DNA of 64,000 bases, taken from assembly GCF_010206195.1 (NCBI RefSeq), contig NZ_VIQT01000019.1, positions 62,697 to 126,696 of the forward strand, given 5' to 3'. The notes beneath the pieces were generated by a model. That model worked only from the letters and a program-made list of their open reading frames with translations, was not told where the DNA came from and made no database searches. Origin of the DNA: Anaerotruncus colihominis (lineage in GTDB: Bacteria > Bacillota > Clostridia > Oscillospirales > Ruminococcaceae). Positions 34,599-42,888 of the stretch are shown piece by piece (within the stretch, counting starts at the first letter, position 1; the number at the start of each line of letters is the position of its first letter). The translations under genes were made by a program, and so were the position numbers.

Positions 34599-35606
34599 TT
34601 AAAGGCCGTTTGGATTGTTCCTACTGAAATTCCAGCTATCGGCGCACATCTCGTCAAGCGTGTGCCCGGCACTCCAGCCGAGCATCTCCTTCGCCTTGGA
34701 GGCGTCGGCATAGGATGTGGCGATATCGCCGTCGCGGCGCGGCGCAATATGGTACTTGACCGGCTTGCCACATGCCTTTTCAAACGCATGGACAACATCG
34801 AGCACCGAATATCCCTTGCCTGTACCAAGGTTGATCGCCTCAACGCCGGTGCGGTCCATAATATAGTTAAGCGCCTTGAGATGGCCAACTGCCAGGTCGA
34901 CCACATGGATATAGTCGCGCACGCCGGTGCCGTCGGGCGTGTCGTAATCGTCGCCGTAAACCGCCAGATCGGACAGCTTTCCGGTTGCGACCTGCGCGAT
35001 ATACGGCAACAGATTGTTTGGAATGCCGTTCGGGTCCTCGCCGATCAGGCCGCTTTTGTGCGCGCCGATCGGGTTGAAATAACGAAGCAGCGCAACGCTC
35101 CACTCCTGGTCAGCCTTTTGAATATCGGTGAGAATCTGTTCAATGAACAGCTTGGTCGTGCCATAGGGATTCGTCGTTGACAGCGGCATGTCCTCACGAA
35201 ACGGTACCTGATTGTGCATTCCATAAACGGTCGCCGACGAGGAAAAAACGATCTTTTTACAGCCCGCCTCGGCCATCACCTCACAGAGGATCAGTGTTCC
35301 GGTGATGTTGTTATGGTAATAACGCAAAGGGATTTTGCATGATTCGCCAACAGCCTTCAGCCCGGCGAAGTGGATGACCGCGTCAATCCGATTTTGTTCA
35401 AACACACGGCGCACACCGTCGCGATCCAGCAGATCAACCTCATACGATTTAAACGATTTTCCGGTGATGTCGCTAACGCGTTTGAGCGCCTCCGGTTTAG
35501 AATTGACGAAATTATCGAGGACGACAATTTCCTTACCGGCATTGAGCAGCTCCACACAGGTGTGGGAACCGATATAACCGGCGCCTCCTGTGACCAAAAT
35601 TGCCAT
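34599..35606 (-). CDS. galE: UDP-glucose 4-epimerase
   Basis: 335 residues from the ATG at 35606, nine bases after AAGGAG. The Rossmann NAD motif is VTGGAGYIGSHT (5-16); the catalytic Ser (SSSATVYG, about 123) and Tyr-Lys (YGTTK, about 148-152) are present, as are the sugar-binding C-terminal residues. It interconverts UDP-glucose and UDP-galactose for galactose use and wall glycans. It stands alone behind a near-consensus promoter. Confidence 0.96.
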   Translation of the reverse strand: MAILVTGGAGYIGSHTCVELLNAGKEIVVLDNFVNSKPEALKRVSDITGKSFKSYEVDLLDRDGVRRVFEQNRIDAVIHFAGLKAVGESCKIPLRYYHNNITGTLILCEVMAEAGCKKIVFSSSATVYGMHNQVPFREDMPLSTTNPYGTTKLFIEQILTDIQKADQEWSVALLRYFNPIGAHKSGLIGEDPNGIPNNLLPYIAQVATGKLSDLAVYGDDYDTPDGTGVRDYIHVVDLAVGHLKALNYIMDRTGVEAINLGTGKGYSVLDVVHAFEKACGKPVKYHIAPRRDGDIATSYADASKAKEMLGWSAGHTLDEMCADSWNFSRNNPNGL

Positions 35607-35656
35607 GTGCAATCACTCCTTTAAAGTTGCGACGTCGTTATTTTTTGCCTGATTCC

Positions 35657-35685
35657 AGTATAAATCGATGTATCAGGTGTGTCAA
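35657..35685 (-). promoter_or_regulatory. Near-consensus promoter of galE
   Basis: On the minus strand TTGACA (35685-35680), 17-base spacer, TATACT (35662-35657). Confidence 0.85.
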
Positions 35686-35742
35686 TGCTTCACGACAAGC
35701 ATGCAACATTTATCCATAAATTCGCAACAAACGCCGCACCTG

Positions 35743-36741
35743 CTATCTTTCTGTCACAACAGACAGCGTCTCGCCGTCGGAGCCGATGACAACCGTTCCG
35801 TCGCGGTCGGTCCGATAGAGCGTAACGCCCATCTTTTCAAGCCGTTCGAGCGTCTCTGCGTGCGGGTGTCCATAGGAATTATCATACCCCACCTCACAGA
35901 CAACAATTCCAGGATCGACCGCGTTCAAAAACTTCTGCTGATTTGATGTATTGCTTCCATGGTGGCCGAGTTTAAATACATCCGCCTTGAGTGCCGGGCC
36001 ATACGCCGCTACGAGATCGTTTTCGTTTTCCTTTTCAGCGTCGCCTGTAAACAAAAACGATGTCTTTCCAAAATCGAAGCGGCACGCGACAGAGGTTTCA
36101 TTCAAATCGTCATACGCGGCGACAGGCCCCAGAATCGTAAGCGACGCGCCGCCGCCCAGATCATAGACGGCACGGGGCCTGGCTTTCGTAATTTTATATC
36201 CGCGCGCGGCAATGGCGTCGAGCAGGCTTTCATAGGTCTTGCTCGTCGGAATCAGTTTATCGGGTACATCTGAAAAGATGATTTTCCCTATATTGAACGC
36301 CTCGACCACCTCCTTCATCCCGCCGATATGGTCGGCGTGCGGATGTGAGGCGATCAGCAGATCGATTTGGCTGACGCCCTGCGCTCTGAGATATGCCACA
36401 ACAGCGTCTCCGCCGCCAATGTCGCCCGCATCGATCAGGACAGTGCTTTCCGGCGTTCGGATCAGCTCGCAGTCAGCCTGTCCCACATCTATAAAGTGGA
36501 CGGACACCTCCCCGTCCACGTGTACCGGCTGCGGGACAAGGTCCGCGGCGCCATACAGCTTGTCGAGCGCGTCTGTGGCGGCCGATTCGATCTGCACCGC
36601 CGTCGGCAGCGGGAGCTGACCGCCCATCGCATCGTTGAGCAGCACGGCGACCAAAAAGGCCGCAAAAAATATACCGCCTGCGCACAGAAACGGAAGTATT
36701 GGAGCCTGCCCGCCGCGTCCGCGGCGACGGCGCCGGCTCAC
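35743..36741 (-). CDS. ComEC/Rec2-related MBL-fold hydrolase, membrane-anchored
   Basis: 332 residues from a GTG start four bases after AAGGAGG. A basic head (MSRRRRRGRGG) and one membrane helix (about 15-35) place the rest outside. The metallo-beta-lactamase motif HPHADHIGG (about 129-137) and metal-site Asp and His residues of the ComEC C-terminal domain family follow (VHFIDVGQADCELI; FTGDAEKENE; LGHHGSNTSN). Such secreted enzymes are probably nucleases or phosphodiesterases; the ComEC channel part is absent, so a DNA-uptake role is not implied. Confidence 0.9.
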   Translation of the reverse strand: MSRRRRRGRGGQAPILPFLCAGGIFFAAFLVAVLLNDAMGGQLPLPTAVQIESAATDALDKLYGAADLVPQPVHVDGEVSVHFIDVGQADCELIRTPESTVLIDAGDIGGGDAVVAYLRAQGVSQIDLLIASHPHADHIGGMKEVVEAFNIGKIIFSDVPDKLIPTSKTYESLLDAIAARGYKITKARPRAVYDLGGGASLTILGPVAAYDDLNETSVACRFDFGKTSFLFTGDAEKENENDLVAAYGPALKADVFKLGHHGSNTSNQQKFLNAVDPGIVVCEVGYDNSYGHPHAETLERLEKMGVTLYRTDRDGTVVIGSDGETLSVVTER

Positions 36742-36825
36742 AGCGCCTCCTTGGAAGCGGACGGCCTTCCTGTATGCTTTATTTTTTTCACAGCAAAATC
36801 CTCCATCTGAATCGTCTGGAATTTA

Positions 36826-36853
36826 AGTATAACATGCAGAAAAAAAGATGCAA
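36826..36853 (-). promoter_or_regulatory. Promoter of the MBL hydrolase gene
   Basis: On the minus strand TTGCAT (36853-36848), 16-base spacer, TATACT (36831-36826). Confidence 0.75.
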
Positions 36854-36886
36854 CCGCAACGCGTCGAAAAAATTTTGAAAACCCTA

Positions 36887-36940
36887 TTGACAAACCTGCT
36901 TCAGGGTGGTAAAGTATATTTGGTTAGTTAATGCTAACCA
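36887..36940 (+). promoter_or_regulatory. Iron-box-controlled promoter of a structured RNA candidate
   Basis: TTGACA (36887-36892), 17-base spacer, TAAAGT (36910-36915). The expected start of transcription lies in TGGTTAG-TTAATG-CTAACCA (36921-36940), a perfect 7-bp inverted repeat. The same GTTAG-N6-CTAAC pattern occurs at the feo operon and at 46359-46374, so a DtxR/MntR-type metal repressor probably controls it. Confidence 0.78.
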
Positions 36941-37274
36941 ACAGATGTGCTCATGGGAACGAGTTTCCTCTCAAAGTCTGTCCAGAGCGGTGCTCCTGAC
37001 CCGTGCCTTTTGGTCAGGCTGAAAACCTGGTGTTGTGCACACACAGCACGGGCGTCTCCTCTTTCTTGTCTGTGTCCGTTCGCCGGTGGCAAACCGGACG
37101 GGCAGCGTTTTTCTTGCAAACGGGATCGCCAATCCCTATCCTGCGGAGCTGGCCACGAGCGCCGGCCGCGCCGCACAGTTCGCGCTGGGCGCGAATTGGC
37201 GGCCAGCGCGAATCGGGTTTCTCCGCTTGGCCCACAGCCGTCCGCAAACAGCGGCTGTGGGCTTCCTTCTTTTT
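36922..37274 (+). ncRNA. Candidate iron-regulated structured RNA, about 350 nt
   Basis: Starts at the promoter above and ends at a classic terminator. Between them several stable hairpins can be drawn: CCTGACC with GGTCAGG (about 36990-37016), CCGGT with ACCGG near 37083-37098, GGGAT with ATCCC near 37122-37136, and TTCGCGCTGG (37179-37188) with CCAGCGCGAA (37203-37212). No reading frame has a good ribosome site or protein-like composition. I checked by eye for the hallmark motifs of tmRNA, RNase P RNA and SRP RNA and did not find them. A leader of the downstream small gene is an alternative. Confidence 0.6.
37230..37274 (+). terminator. Intrinsic terminator of the structured RNA candidate
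   Basis: GCCCACAGCCG (37230-37240) pairs with CGGCTGTGGGC (37252-37262) and is followed by TTCCTTCTTTTT. Confidence 0.88.
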
Positions 37275-37282
37275 GATCGTGA

Positions 37283-37357
37283 GCAATTCCATGCGCGGAT
37301 TGCTCACCGCCGGGCGCTGGGGGGCGCGTGCCCCGTGTGCGGGTCACATGCGCTCGG
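37283..37357 (+). repeat. GAGCAAT hairpin repeat, copy 1
   Basis: GTGAGCAAT...ATTGCTCAC hairpin (37281-37309) followed by CGCCGGGCGCTGGGGGGCGCG and a CCCCGTGTGCGGGTCAC hairpin. The region at 54104-54180 is clearly related in reverse orientation. No coding capacity. Confidence 0.75.
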
Positions 37358-37402
37358 GGCATATCCGATTCCCCTTGCGCATACAATGCGGCAGGGATGG
37401 CT

Positions 37403-37546
37403 ATGGCGGACAAGGCGGCCTTGCTGATTACAAGCATCTATCAATCGGTCGAGGAACAGGCGCGGCGTGAACAGATTCGCGCGCTGCTCGATGAATATCT
37501 GCGCGCCATGCTCAGCGAAGGGCTGGCAACGGATGGCGAGCCATGA
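37403..37546 (+). CDS. Small protein coupled to the serine recombinase
   Basis: 47 residues (MADKAALLITSIYQSVEEQARREQIRALLDEYLRAMLSEGLATDGEP), start at the ATG at 37403 or two codons earlier at 37397. It is helical and charged. Its stop overlaps the recombinase start (ATGA), so the two are translationally coupled. It may be a cofactor or directionality partner of the recombinase, but no family is recognised and this is inference from position. Confidence 0.6.
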   Translation: MADKAALLITSIYQSVEEQARREQIRALLDEYLRAMLSEGLATDGEP

Positions 37547-39084
37547 CGTGCGCCGTTTACTGCCGTCTGAGCCGGGAGGACGGCGACGGCGTGCGGGAAA
37601 GCGAAAGCATTCAAAATCAGCGCGCCCTATTGACCGAATACGCGGCGGCACACGGATGGAAGGTCTACGCAGCCTACTGCGACGACGACTGCTCCGGCGC
37701 CGACCGCACACGTCCAGCCTTTAACCGTATGCTGCGCGATGCGCGCGATAAAAAATTTGAAATCGTTTTGTGCAAAACACAGTCGCGTTTCACACGCGAT
37801 CTGGAGCTTGTGGAAAAATATATCCACGGGCTTTTTCCCTTGTGGGGGATTCGTTTCATCGCAGTTGTCGACCATGTAGATACGGCGCTGCGCGGCAACA
37901 AAAAAGCCCGTCAGATCAACGGGCTTGTCAATGAATGGTACCTGGAGGACCTGTCAGAAAACATCCGGGCTGTTTTTGCACAAAAGCGTCGCGCCGGGCA
38001 GTATATTGGCAGCTTTCCCGCGTATGGCTATGAGAAGGATCCTGCGGATCATAACCATCTGATCATCGATCCGCTGGCAGCTGAAACCGTGCGGCTCATT
38101 TTTTCGCTCTGCCTTTCCGGAATGGGTAAGCAGAAGATCGCCGCCCAGCTTAACCGGCGCGGCATTCCAAATCCGACCGCCTATAAGCGTGCGCGCGGTT
38201 GGACCTGTCCGGGCGGCAAAAGCACGCTGTGGAGCCGCGCGACGGTTGGACGGATTTTACATAACGAACTCTATACCGGCACAATGGTGCAGGGCATCAA
38301 GCATAAAATCAGCTATAAATCGGATCTCTGCGTCAGCGTGCCGCGCGAAGCGTGGATCCGGGTACCGGGCACGCACGAGGCGATCATTGAGCCGCAGGTT
38401 TTCCATGCGGTCCAGTCCCTGCTCGCACGGCGCGCACGCAGCGATGGGAGCGGCCAAACGCATCCGCTCGCCGGACTCGTTCGCTGCGGCGCGTGCGGCG
38501 CGGCGATGATCCGCGTTTCACATACCTATAAAGGGAAAAAGCGTTCCTATCTGCAATGCGGACGCTATGCGTCCGACCGGGCGGGCGCACCGTGCACACG
38601 GCATTCCACCCGTCTGGACGCCTTGACAGACGCAGTGGAGCACGCGCTGTGCGGTCAGATTGCAAAATGGTACGATCCCGGCGAACCTGCGCGGTTATAT
38701 CCGGAAAAACCGGGTGGGAAAACAGGGTGCGACAGACGGCAGGCCGCCGCGCTGCGCGCGCAGCTTGCCCGCCGTGAGGCGGCTCTGCGAGCGCTCTATC
38801 TGGACCGCACCGACGGCACGATCACCCCGGAGCAATTCTCTGCGCTGAGCGCGTCGTTCCAAGCGGAGTCCGACACGCTGCGCGGGCGCCTGGCGGCTCT
38901 TGAGACGCAAGCCGTTCAAGCGCCCGACATCCCGCCGGTCTGTATGGCGCAGCAGATCCAAGATCTGCTTTCGCCCGCGCGGTTTTTCCGCCCGCTCGCG
39001 GCGCTGCTGATCGACCGGATCGAAATCGACGAACGCGATCCCCAACAGGCCACGCAGGCTATCCGTATTTTCTGGAAGTTTTAG
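37543..39084 (+). CDS. Large serine recombinase
   Basis: 513 residues. The resolvase domain (about 1-150) begins TCAVYCRLSREDGDG, with the catalytic Ser in RESESIQNQR (about 20-25) and arginines in SRFTRDLE. The recombinase domain (about 160-290; PAYGYEKDPADHNHLIIDPLAAETVRLIFSLCLSGMGKQKIAAQLNRRGIPNP) and a zinc ribbon (about 305-350; LVRCGACGAAMIRVSH...YLQCGRY) follow, then a coiled coil. The enzyme should cut and rejoin att sites with a two-base core, as in phage integrases and skin/sigK excision. It lies within the 34-kb segment between two halves of a split gene, about 13 kb from the left break; no phage structural genes are near. Confidence 0.95.
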   Translation: MTCAVYCRLSREDGDGVRESESIQNQRALLTEYAAAHGWKVYAAYCDDDCSGADRTRPAFNRMLRDARDKKFEIVLCKTQSRFTRDLELVEKYIHGLFPLWGIRFIAVVDHVDTALRGNKKARQINGLVNEWYLEDLSENIRAVFAQKRRAGQYIGSFPAYGYEKDPADHNHLIIDPLAAETVRLIFSLCLSGMGKQKIAAQLNRRGIPNPTAYKRARGWTCPGGKSTLWSRATVGRILHNELYTGTMVQGIKHKISYKSDLCVSVPREAWIRVPGTHEAIIEPQVFHAVQSLLARRARSDGSGQTHPLAGLVRCGACGAAMIRVSHTYKGKKRSYLQCGRYASDRAGAPCTRHSTRLDALTDAVEHALCGQIAKWYDPGEPARLYPEKPGGKTGCDRRQAAALRAQLARREAALRALYLDRTDGTITPEQFSALSASFQAESDTLRGRLAALETQAVQAPDIPPVCMAQQIQDLLSPARFFRPLAALLIDRIEIDERDPQQATQAIRIFWKF

Positions 39085-39201
39085 AAGCTGCGCCAATTGG
39101 GGGGAAGCGCAGGAATCCCGGCGAATTTCAAGCTTTTCTGACGGCGGTTCAGACGGGAATTTTTCCGCCAAGGCCTGTGCGTCTCCCCTTGGCACAGCTT
39201 C
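39084..39201. repeat. Imperfect long inverted repeat after the recombinase gene
   Basis: Left arm 39084-39113 (GAAGCTGCGCCAATTGGGG...GCGCAGG) matches the reverse complement of 39174-39201 (CCTGTGCG...CCCCTTGGCACAGCTTC) with few mismatches; a 60-base centre separates them. It begins at the recombinase stop codon. It could be an att-related site, a transcript-stabilising hairpin or the end of a mobile unit. Confidence 0.75.
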
Positions 39202-39207
39202 CTAAAA

Positions 39208-39246
39208 GCGCCCGGCCGTCTTTTATTGGACGGCCGGGCGCTTTTT
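39208..39246. terminator. Terminator between recombinase and cbiK
   Basis: GCGCCCGGCCGTC (39208-39220) pairs perfectly with GACGGCCGGGCGC around TTTTATTG and is followed by TTTTT; works for the plus-strand gene. Confidence 0.9.
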
Positions 39247-39270
39247 CAGAATCTGATCACAATACGGATT

Positions 39271-40149
39271 TCAAGCAGGCTCGGTCGCGCTGGCAAGCGC
39301 CGCGATTGCAGCGCCCGCATGCGCTGTATACAACGCGCGTATACTTTTGTATTCACCCATGCCGCGCAGCACGCATTGTACTTGGCAGCCCGCACGCAGG
39401 AGCTGGTTTTTCCAGGAATCAGGCTCGTCGCCGGCCATATCGTTTGCCGCGTGGTCGCCCGCGACGACCATCAGCGGGAAAAGTACCGCCTTTCGATACC
39501 CTCCCGCCCGGATTCCGGCCAACACATGCTCCAGCATCGGATACCCTTCAACCGTACCGACAAACACATTCGGATACCCCATCGCCTTGAAGCGGTAGTC
39601 AAGCGCGGCATAAGCCGAATCCGCAAAATGCTCCGTCCCATGCCCCATAAGTACAAGCGCCGTATCGTCCGCCGGCGCAAGCTCTGCGATCAGCGCCCTT
39701 ACCACAGCGTCATAATCGGCCGCGCTGTTTAAAAGCGGCGCACCGAACGATACCGCCGCAAACCTGCAAAGATACGGCGCGGCGTCGGCCATCATCCGGT
39801 CGTATTCAATGCCGTTCATCACATGCGTCGGCTGAATAACGAGCGTCCCCACGCCTTCGGCGGCAAGGCGTTCCAACGCCTCTCCAACTGTGTCGATTTG
39901 CAGGCCGTCGCGCTCCCTGAGCTTTTTCAGGATCATCCGGCTTGTAAATGCGCGGTGCACAGTATAATCGGGATAGGCCGCCTGTAAATCGGATTCGATC
40001 GCGCCGATCGCAGCGTCGCGCGTTTTTTTGTAGCTTGTGCCGAACGATACGGCAAGGAGCGCCTTTCGATTTAGACCGCAGGCCGCGGTACAGCTTCCGC
40101 CGCGATGGCGGATCACTGTGGAGTTCGTCAACCATCTTGTTTCCATCAT
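39271..40149 (-). CDS. cbiK: Sirohydrochlorin cobaltochelatase CbiK
   Basis: 292 residues; start ATG at 40149 (or 40146) shortly after AAAGGGG. The chelatase fold begins at ALLAVSFGTSYKKTRDAAI (about 31-49), after an unusual 30-residue head that contains two Cys. The metal-binding histidines lie in QPTHVMNG (about 133-140) and LMGHGTEHFAD (about 190-200). The enzyme inserts Co2+ into sirohydrochlorin, the committed step of anaerobic B12 synthesis. It follows cobJ by about 30 bases, so the two are cotranscribed; the rest of the pathway is not in the window. Confidence 0.92.
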   Translation of the reverse strand: MMETRWLTNSTVIRHRGGSCTAACGLNRKALLAVSFGTSYKKTRDAAIGAIESDLQAAYPDYTVHRAFTSRMILKKLRERDGLQIDTVGEALERLAAEGVGTLVIQPTHVMNGIEYDRMMADAAPYLCRFAAVSFGAPLLNSAADYDAVVRALIAELAPADDTALVLMGHGTEHFADSAYAALDYRFKAMGYPNVFVGTVEGYPMLEHVLAGIRAGGYRKAVLFPLMVVAGDHAANDMAGDEPDSWKNQLLRAGCQVQCVLRGMGEYKSIRALYTAHAGAAIAALASATEPA

Positions 40150-40181
40150 CTTACCCCTTTATCGTCGATCTGCCCGGCCAA

Positions 40182-40931
40182 TCAGCGCAAATCCGGACCG
40201 AACCGCTGCTCATACCCGCGCGGCGTCACCATACGCCCGTCGATAACACAGGTTGTGCTATTTCCGATAAACACGGTTGTAAACATATCGGCCGGCGTGT
40301 CGCGCAGCTGTGAAAGCGTCATAATCTGTGCGCTCTGCTGCGCGCGCCCTATATTGCGCACCAATCCGCAGACGGTCTCCCCCTTACAGCATTCCAGCAG
40401 AATGTCGCAGGCGCGCCGCAGATAACCAGGCCGTTTGCGGCTTTCGGGATTGTAAAGACACATTGCAAAGTCGCCGGCCGCCGCCGCGCGCAGGCGCTTT
40501 TCGATCACCGCCCACGGCGTCAACTGGTCGCTCAGGGAGATCACCGCGAAATCGAGCGCCAGCGGCGCGCCGAGCACCGCGCCACCGCCAAGCGCCGCCG
40601 TCACACCCGGAATGATCTCAAGCTGTACGCCGGGGTATTCCGGCAAAAGCTGACACAGCGGGCTTGCCATGCCGTATACGCCGCTGTCGCCGCTACACAC
40701 CATCGCAACATTGCGGCCGCCGGCCGCCGCCTCCAAAGCGGCGCGGCAGCGTTCGATCTCGCGTGTCATCGGTGTTGTGAGCACCTGTTTATCAGGGTAC
40801 TGCTCCCGGATTAAATCGACATACACCGTATATCCACAGATCAGTTCCGCCTGCCTGAGCGCCTGTTCGGCGCGCTCTGTCCGGCCGGCTGCGCCGCCCG
40901 GACCAAGCCCCACTACAAAAAGGGTCGCCAT
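40182..40931 (-). CDS. cobJ: Precorrin-3B C17-methyltransferase (CobJ/CbiH)
   Basis: 249 residues from the ATG at 40931 after GAGAGGAG. The tetrapyrrole methylase fold has the N-terminal VVGLGPGG (5-12), CSGDSGVYGMAS near 78-89, and EIIPGVTAALGGGAVLGAPL near 108-127, which characterise CbiH/CobJ. It methylates C17 and contracts the corrin ring using SAM. The upstream lipoprotein stop is four bases before its start and cbiK follows, so it belongs to a three-gene operon. Separation from the other cob genes is unusual. Confidence 0.93.
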   Translation of the reverse strand: MATLFVVGLGPGGAAGRTERAEQALRQAELICGYTVYVDLIREQYPDKQVLTTPMTREIERCRAALEAAAGGRNVAMVCSGDSGVYGMASPLCQLLPEYPGVQLEIIPGVTAALGGGAVLGAPLALDFAVISLSDQLTPWAVIEKRLRAAAAGDFAMCLYNPESRKRPGYLRRACDILLECCKGETVCGLVRNIGRAQQSAQIMTLSQLRDTPADMFTTVFIGNSTTCVIDGRMVTPRGYEQRFGPDLR

Positions 40932-40935
40932 TTTT

Positions 40936-42699
40936 TTACTCCTCTCCATCCATTCGCCAACCAACAGGCGTCCATCCCGACTCATCCGCAGCGAAAGTCA
41001 TCACGCCCTTTGAAACGGCCTGCGCGTGCTGCGCGTCGGCATACACCGTCATGGGCAGGCTGGCCGCACCGCCAGTGAAAGTCAGTTCGCCATAATCGCA
41101 CCAGCGCGCAGCATAGGCGTCCGGCGTGCCAATGAACGCGCCCCCGTCTGAACCGTCGCTGTTCACGGCGGTTTCACTGTAATAACGGCTGTCGTGCAGC
41201 GCCGCCTCCCGGCCCGGGAAACGTCCGGCGATCCGCTCCCAGGGAACATGCGTCTCACCGAGCGTCGTATACATGCCGTCCGCCTCCGCATAAAAAAGCG
41301 CATAAAGCTGGTCGCCCGTCAGGCTGCCGGGACCGTCCCAGTCCGCAAGCGTCAGCCCCGCGTCGACGGCCGCCCGCGCAATCCGTTCCGGATCGCGCGC
41401 CGCCGCTGATACATCGTCGTCAAGAAATTCGCACGCCGTCATAATAAACGATTTCCCGGCGCGCTCCAGACGGTAACGGTAACGGCGCAGACGCGTCCTC
41501 GCATAGGTCTGTTCATCCTCGCCATAGCGCGAATCGGCAAAATCAAATTCATTGAAATAGCCGACGGTCGCCTCGACCGTCTCCCCTGACGCGCTGTAAT
41601 CAAGCAGTACGCAATCAGGGTATGGCGTCCCCATGTGCGGCGGCGTATAGACGCCGGCGTATTCATGGTAGCGCCAGGGGCTTAATCCCGCACCGCTGTG
41701 AACCAGAGGCACGCTGTCCCCAAACAGCCTTTTGGCGGTAATTTCAACATGGTCCTGCAAAAAGCATGTACTGTCGCCGACCAGGCCGGTCAGCGGTTCC
41801 AGCGAGGGATAGGTTGGGACACCTTCATAAGTTTCGTCGCCGTACATGCCCCAATTGACCGGCGGCGTGTTGAGCACCGCCGCCCGGACAAGAAAACGGT
41901 TCGGCGCTTTTGCGGCCGTATCAAACGGCTCTGTGGGGATATTGAGATTTGTAACGTCCGCGATAAAATCAAGCGCGCGGCCGCGCTCCTCATCACCGGC
42001 AATATCCCATCGGTCGCGCGGCGTCCCATGTTCGCCGAACGCCTGCATCTCATAAACGCGCGTCTGTTCAACCAGCTTATCATAGGAGATCTCTGCGCGC
42101 AGCGCGGCGATCTCTTTGCGCGTCAGCGCAGGCAGCACGAACGGCGGCGGGGTGTAGCTGTCCGCAAAGCCCTGTTCGGCCACCGGCGCGCCATCCTCCT
42201 CAAACGACACCTCATCAATCCCGGCGCAACTCTCCAAAAGTGTCCGCGCCGCTGTATCAAGCCAGCGCCGCCGCTCTGTTTGGGCCGTCTGTGCGTCCAG
42301 GTTCGACCGAACCGCCGCCACGGCGCGCGCGCCCTCCTGCTCAAGCGACAATACCGTAAAGGCGGGCAGCGTATCATTCCCGCCCACGATTGTATCAAGC
42401 AGCGCGGCCGTCATTCCGTCCGGCGCCTCGCGCTCCAGCGGCGTATAAACATAATCATCCTCATCCGGTCCTGTCGCCACAAAGCGGCAGAGCGTCGCCA
42501 TGCCGGGCGTTTTAAGAGCCAGCCCCATAGCAGCCTGCCCTTCCTGCTGCGCAGGGCCGCCAGCGGCTGAAAGCGGCGGCGGAGCGGCTGTGTCCGACGG
42601 CGGCGGCTGCGGCTTGTCCGCACTGCGCGGGGCGCAGCCTGCCAATATCAACAGGGCCGCGAATGCGGCGGCTGCAATTGCTGCTTTAAAATGCACCAT
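40936..42699 (-). CDS. Large lipoprotein of unknown function upstream of cobJ-cbiK
   Basis: 587 residues from the ATG at 42699 after AGAGGAG. The signal peptide ends at a lipobox LILAGC (Cys near 22), then a Pro/Ala-rich linker (PQPPPSDTAAPPPLSAAGG). The remaining 520 residues are acidic and mixed alpha/beta with no transmembrane helix; no family is recognised. Aromatic and acidic patches in the second half (LVHSGAGLSPWRYHEYAGVYTPPHMGTPYPDCVLLDY) suggest a folded extracytoplasmic domain. It is tightly coupled to cobJ (four-base gap), which could mean a corrinoid- or metal-related surface role, but this is only context. Confidence 0.75.
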   Translation of the reverse strand: MVHFKAAIAAAAFAALLILAGCAPRSADKPQPPPSDTAAPPPLSAAGGPAQQEGQAAMGLALKTPGMATLCRFVATGPDEDDYVYTPLEREAPDGMTAALLDTIVGGNDTLPAFTVLSLEQEGARAVAAVRSNLDAQTAQTERRRWLDTAARTLLESCAGIDEVSFEEDGAPVAEQGFADSYTPPPFVLPALTRKEIAALRAEISYDKLVEQTRVYEMQAFGEHGTPRDRWDIAGDEERGRALDFIADVTNLNIPTEPFDTAAKAPNRFLVRAAVLNTPPVNWGMYGDETYEGVPTYPSLEPLTGLVGDSTCFLQDHVEITAKRLFGDSVPLVHSGAGLSPWRYHEYAGVYTPPHMGTPYPDCVLLDYSASGETVEATVGYFNEFDFADSRYGEDEQTYARTRLRRYRYRLERAGKSFIMTACEFLDDDVSAAARDPERIARAAVDAGLTLADWDGPGSLTGDQLYALFYAEADGMYTTLGETHVPWERIAGRFPGREAALHDSRYYSETAVNSDGSDGGAFIGTPDAYAARWCDYGELTFTGGAASLPMTVYADAQHAQAVSKGVMTFAADESGWTPVGWRMDGEE

Positions 42700-42888
42700 A
42701 TGCAATCTCCTCTCCGGCCGTGCGCACCGCACGGCTTGCGGTTTATATCCTCCGTGGTATCATAACCGCACGATGCTTATTTTACTATACCGCGCGGCAA
42801 TTTACAAGCGCGGCACGACCGCTTTTATGCCATGCCGTGGGGGCGTTTTTTATTTCATTCGCTGTTATTTTCTGATATACTCAAAAGA

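Larger units (their letters stand above)
36742..37402. other. Long intergenic region with two promoters, iron box, structured transcript and repeat
   Basis: 660 bases without a convincing protein gene. In order: the MBL-gene promoter (minus), an iron-box promoter (plus), a strongly structured region ending in a terminator at 37274, and a hairpin repeat shared with 54104-54180. Reading frames across it have Arg/Ala/Ser-rich, low-complexity products and no ribosome sites. Confidence 0.7.

Noticed and set aside
35743-36741. ComEC DNA-uptake channel
   Set aside because: Only the MBL-fold part is present; the channel domain with multiple membrane helices is missing, so a competence role is not claimed.
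36922-37274. tmRNA, RNase P RNA or SRP RNA
   Set aside because: Size would allow tmRNA or RNase P RNA, but I could not find tag-coding, tRNA-like ends, the conserved RNase P core motifs or the SRP GGAAGCAGCC-type loop.
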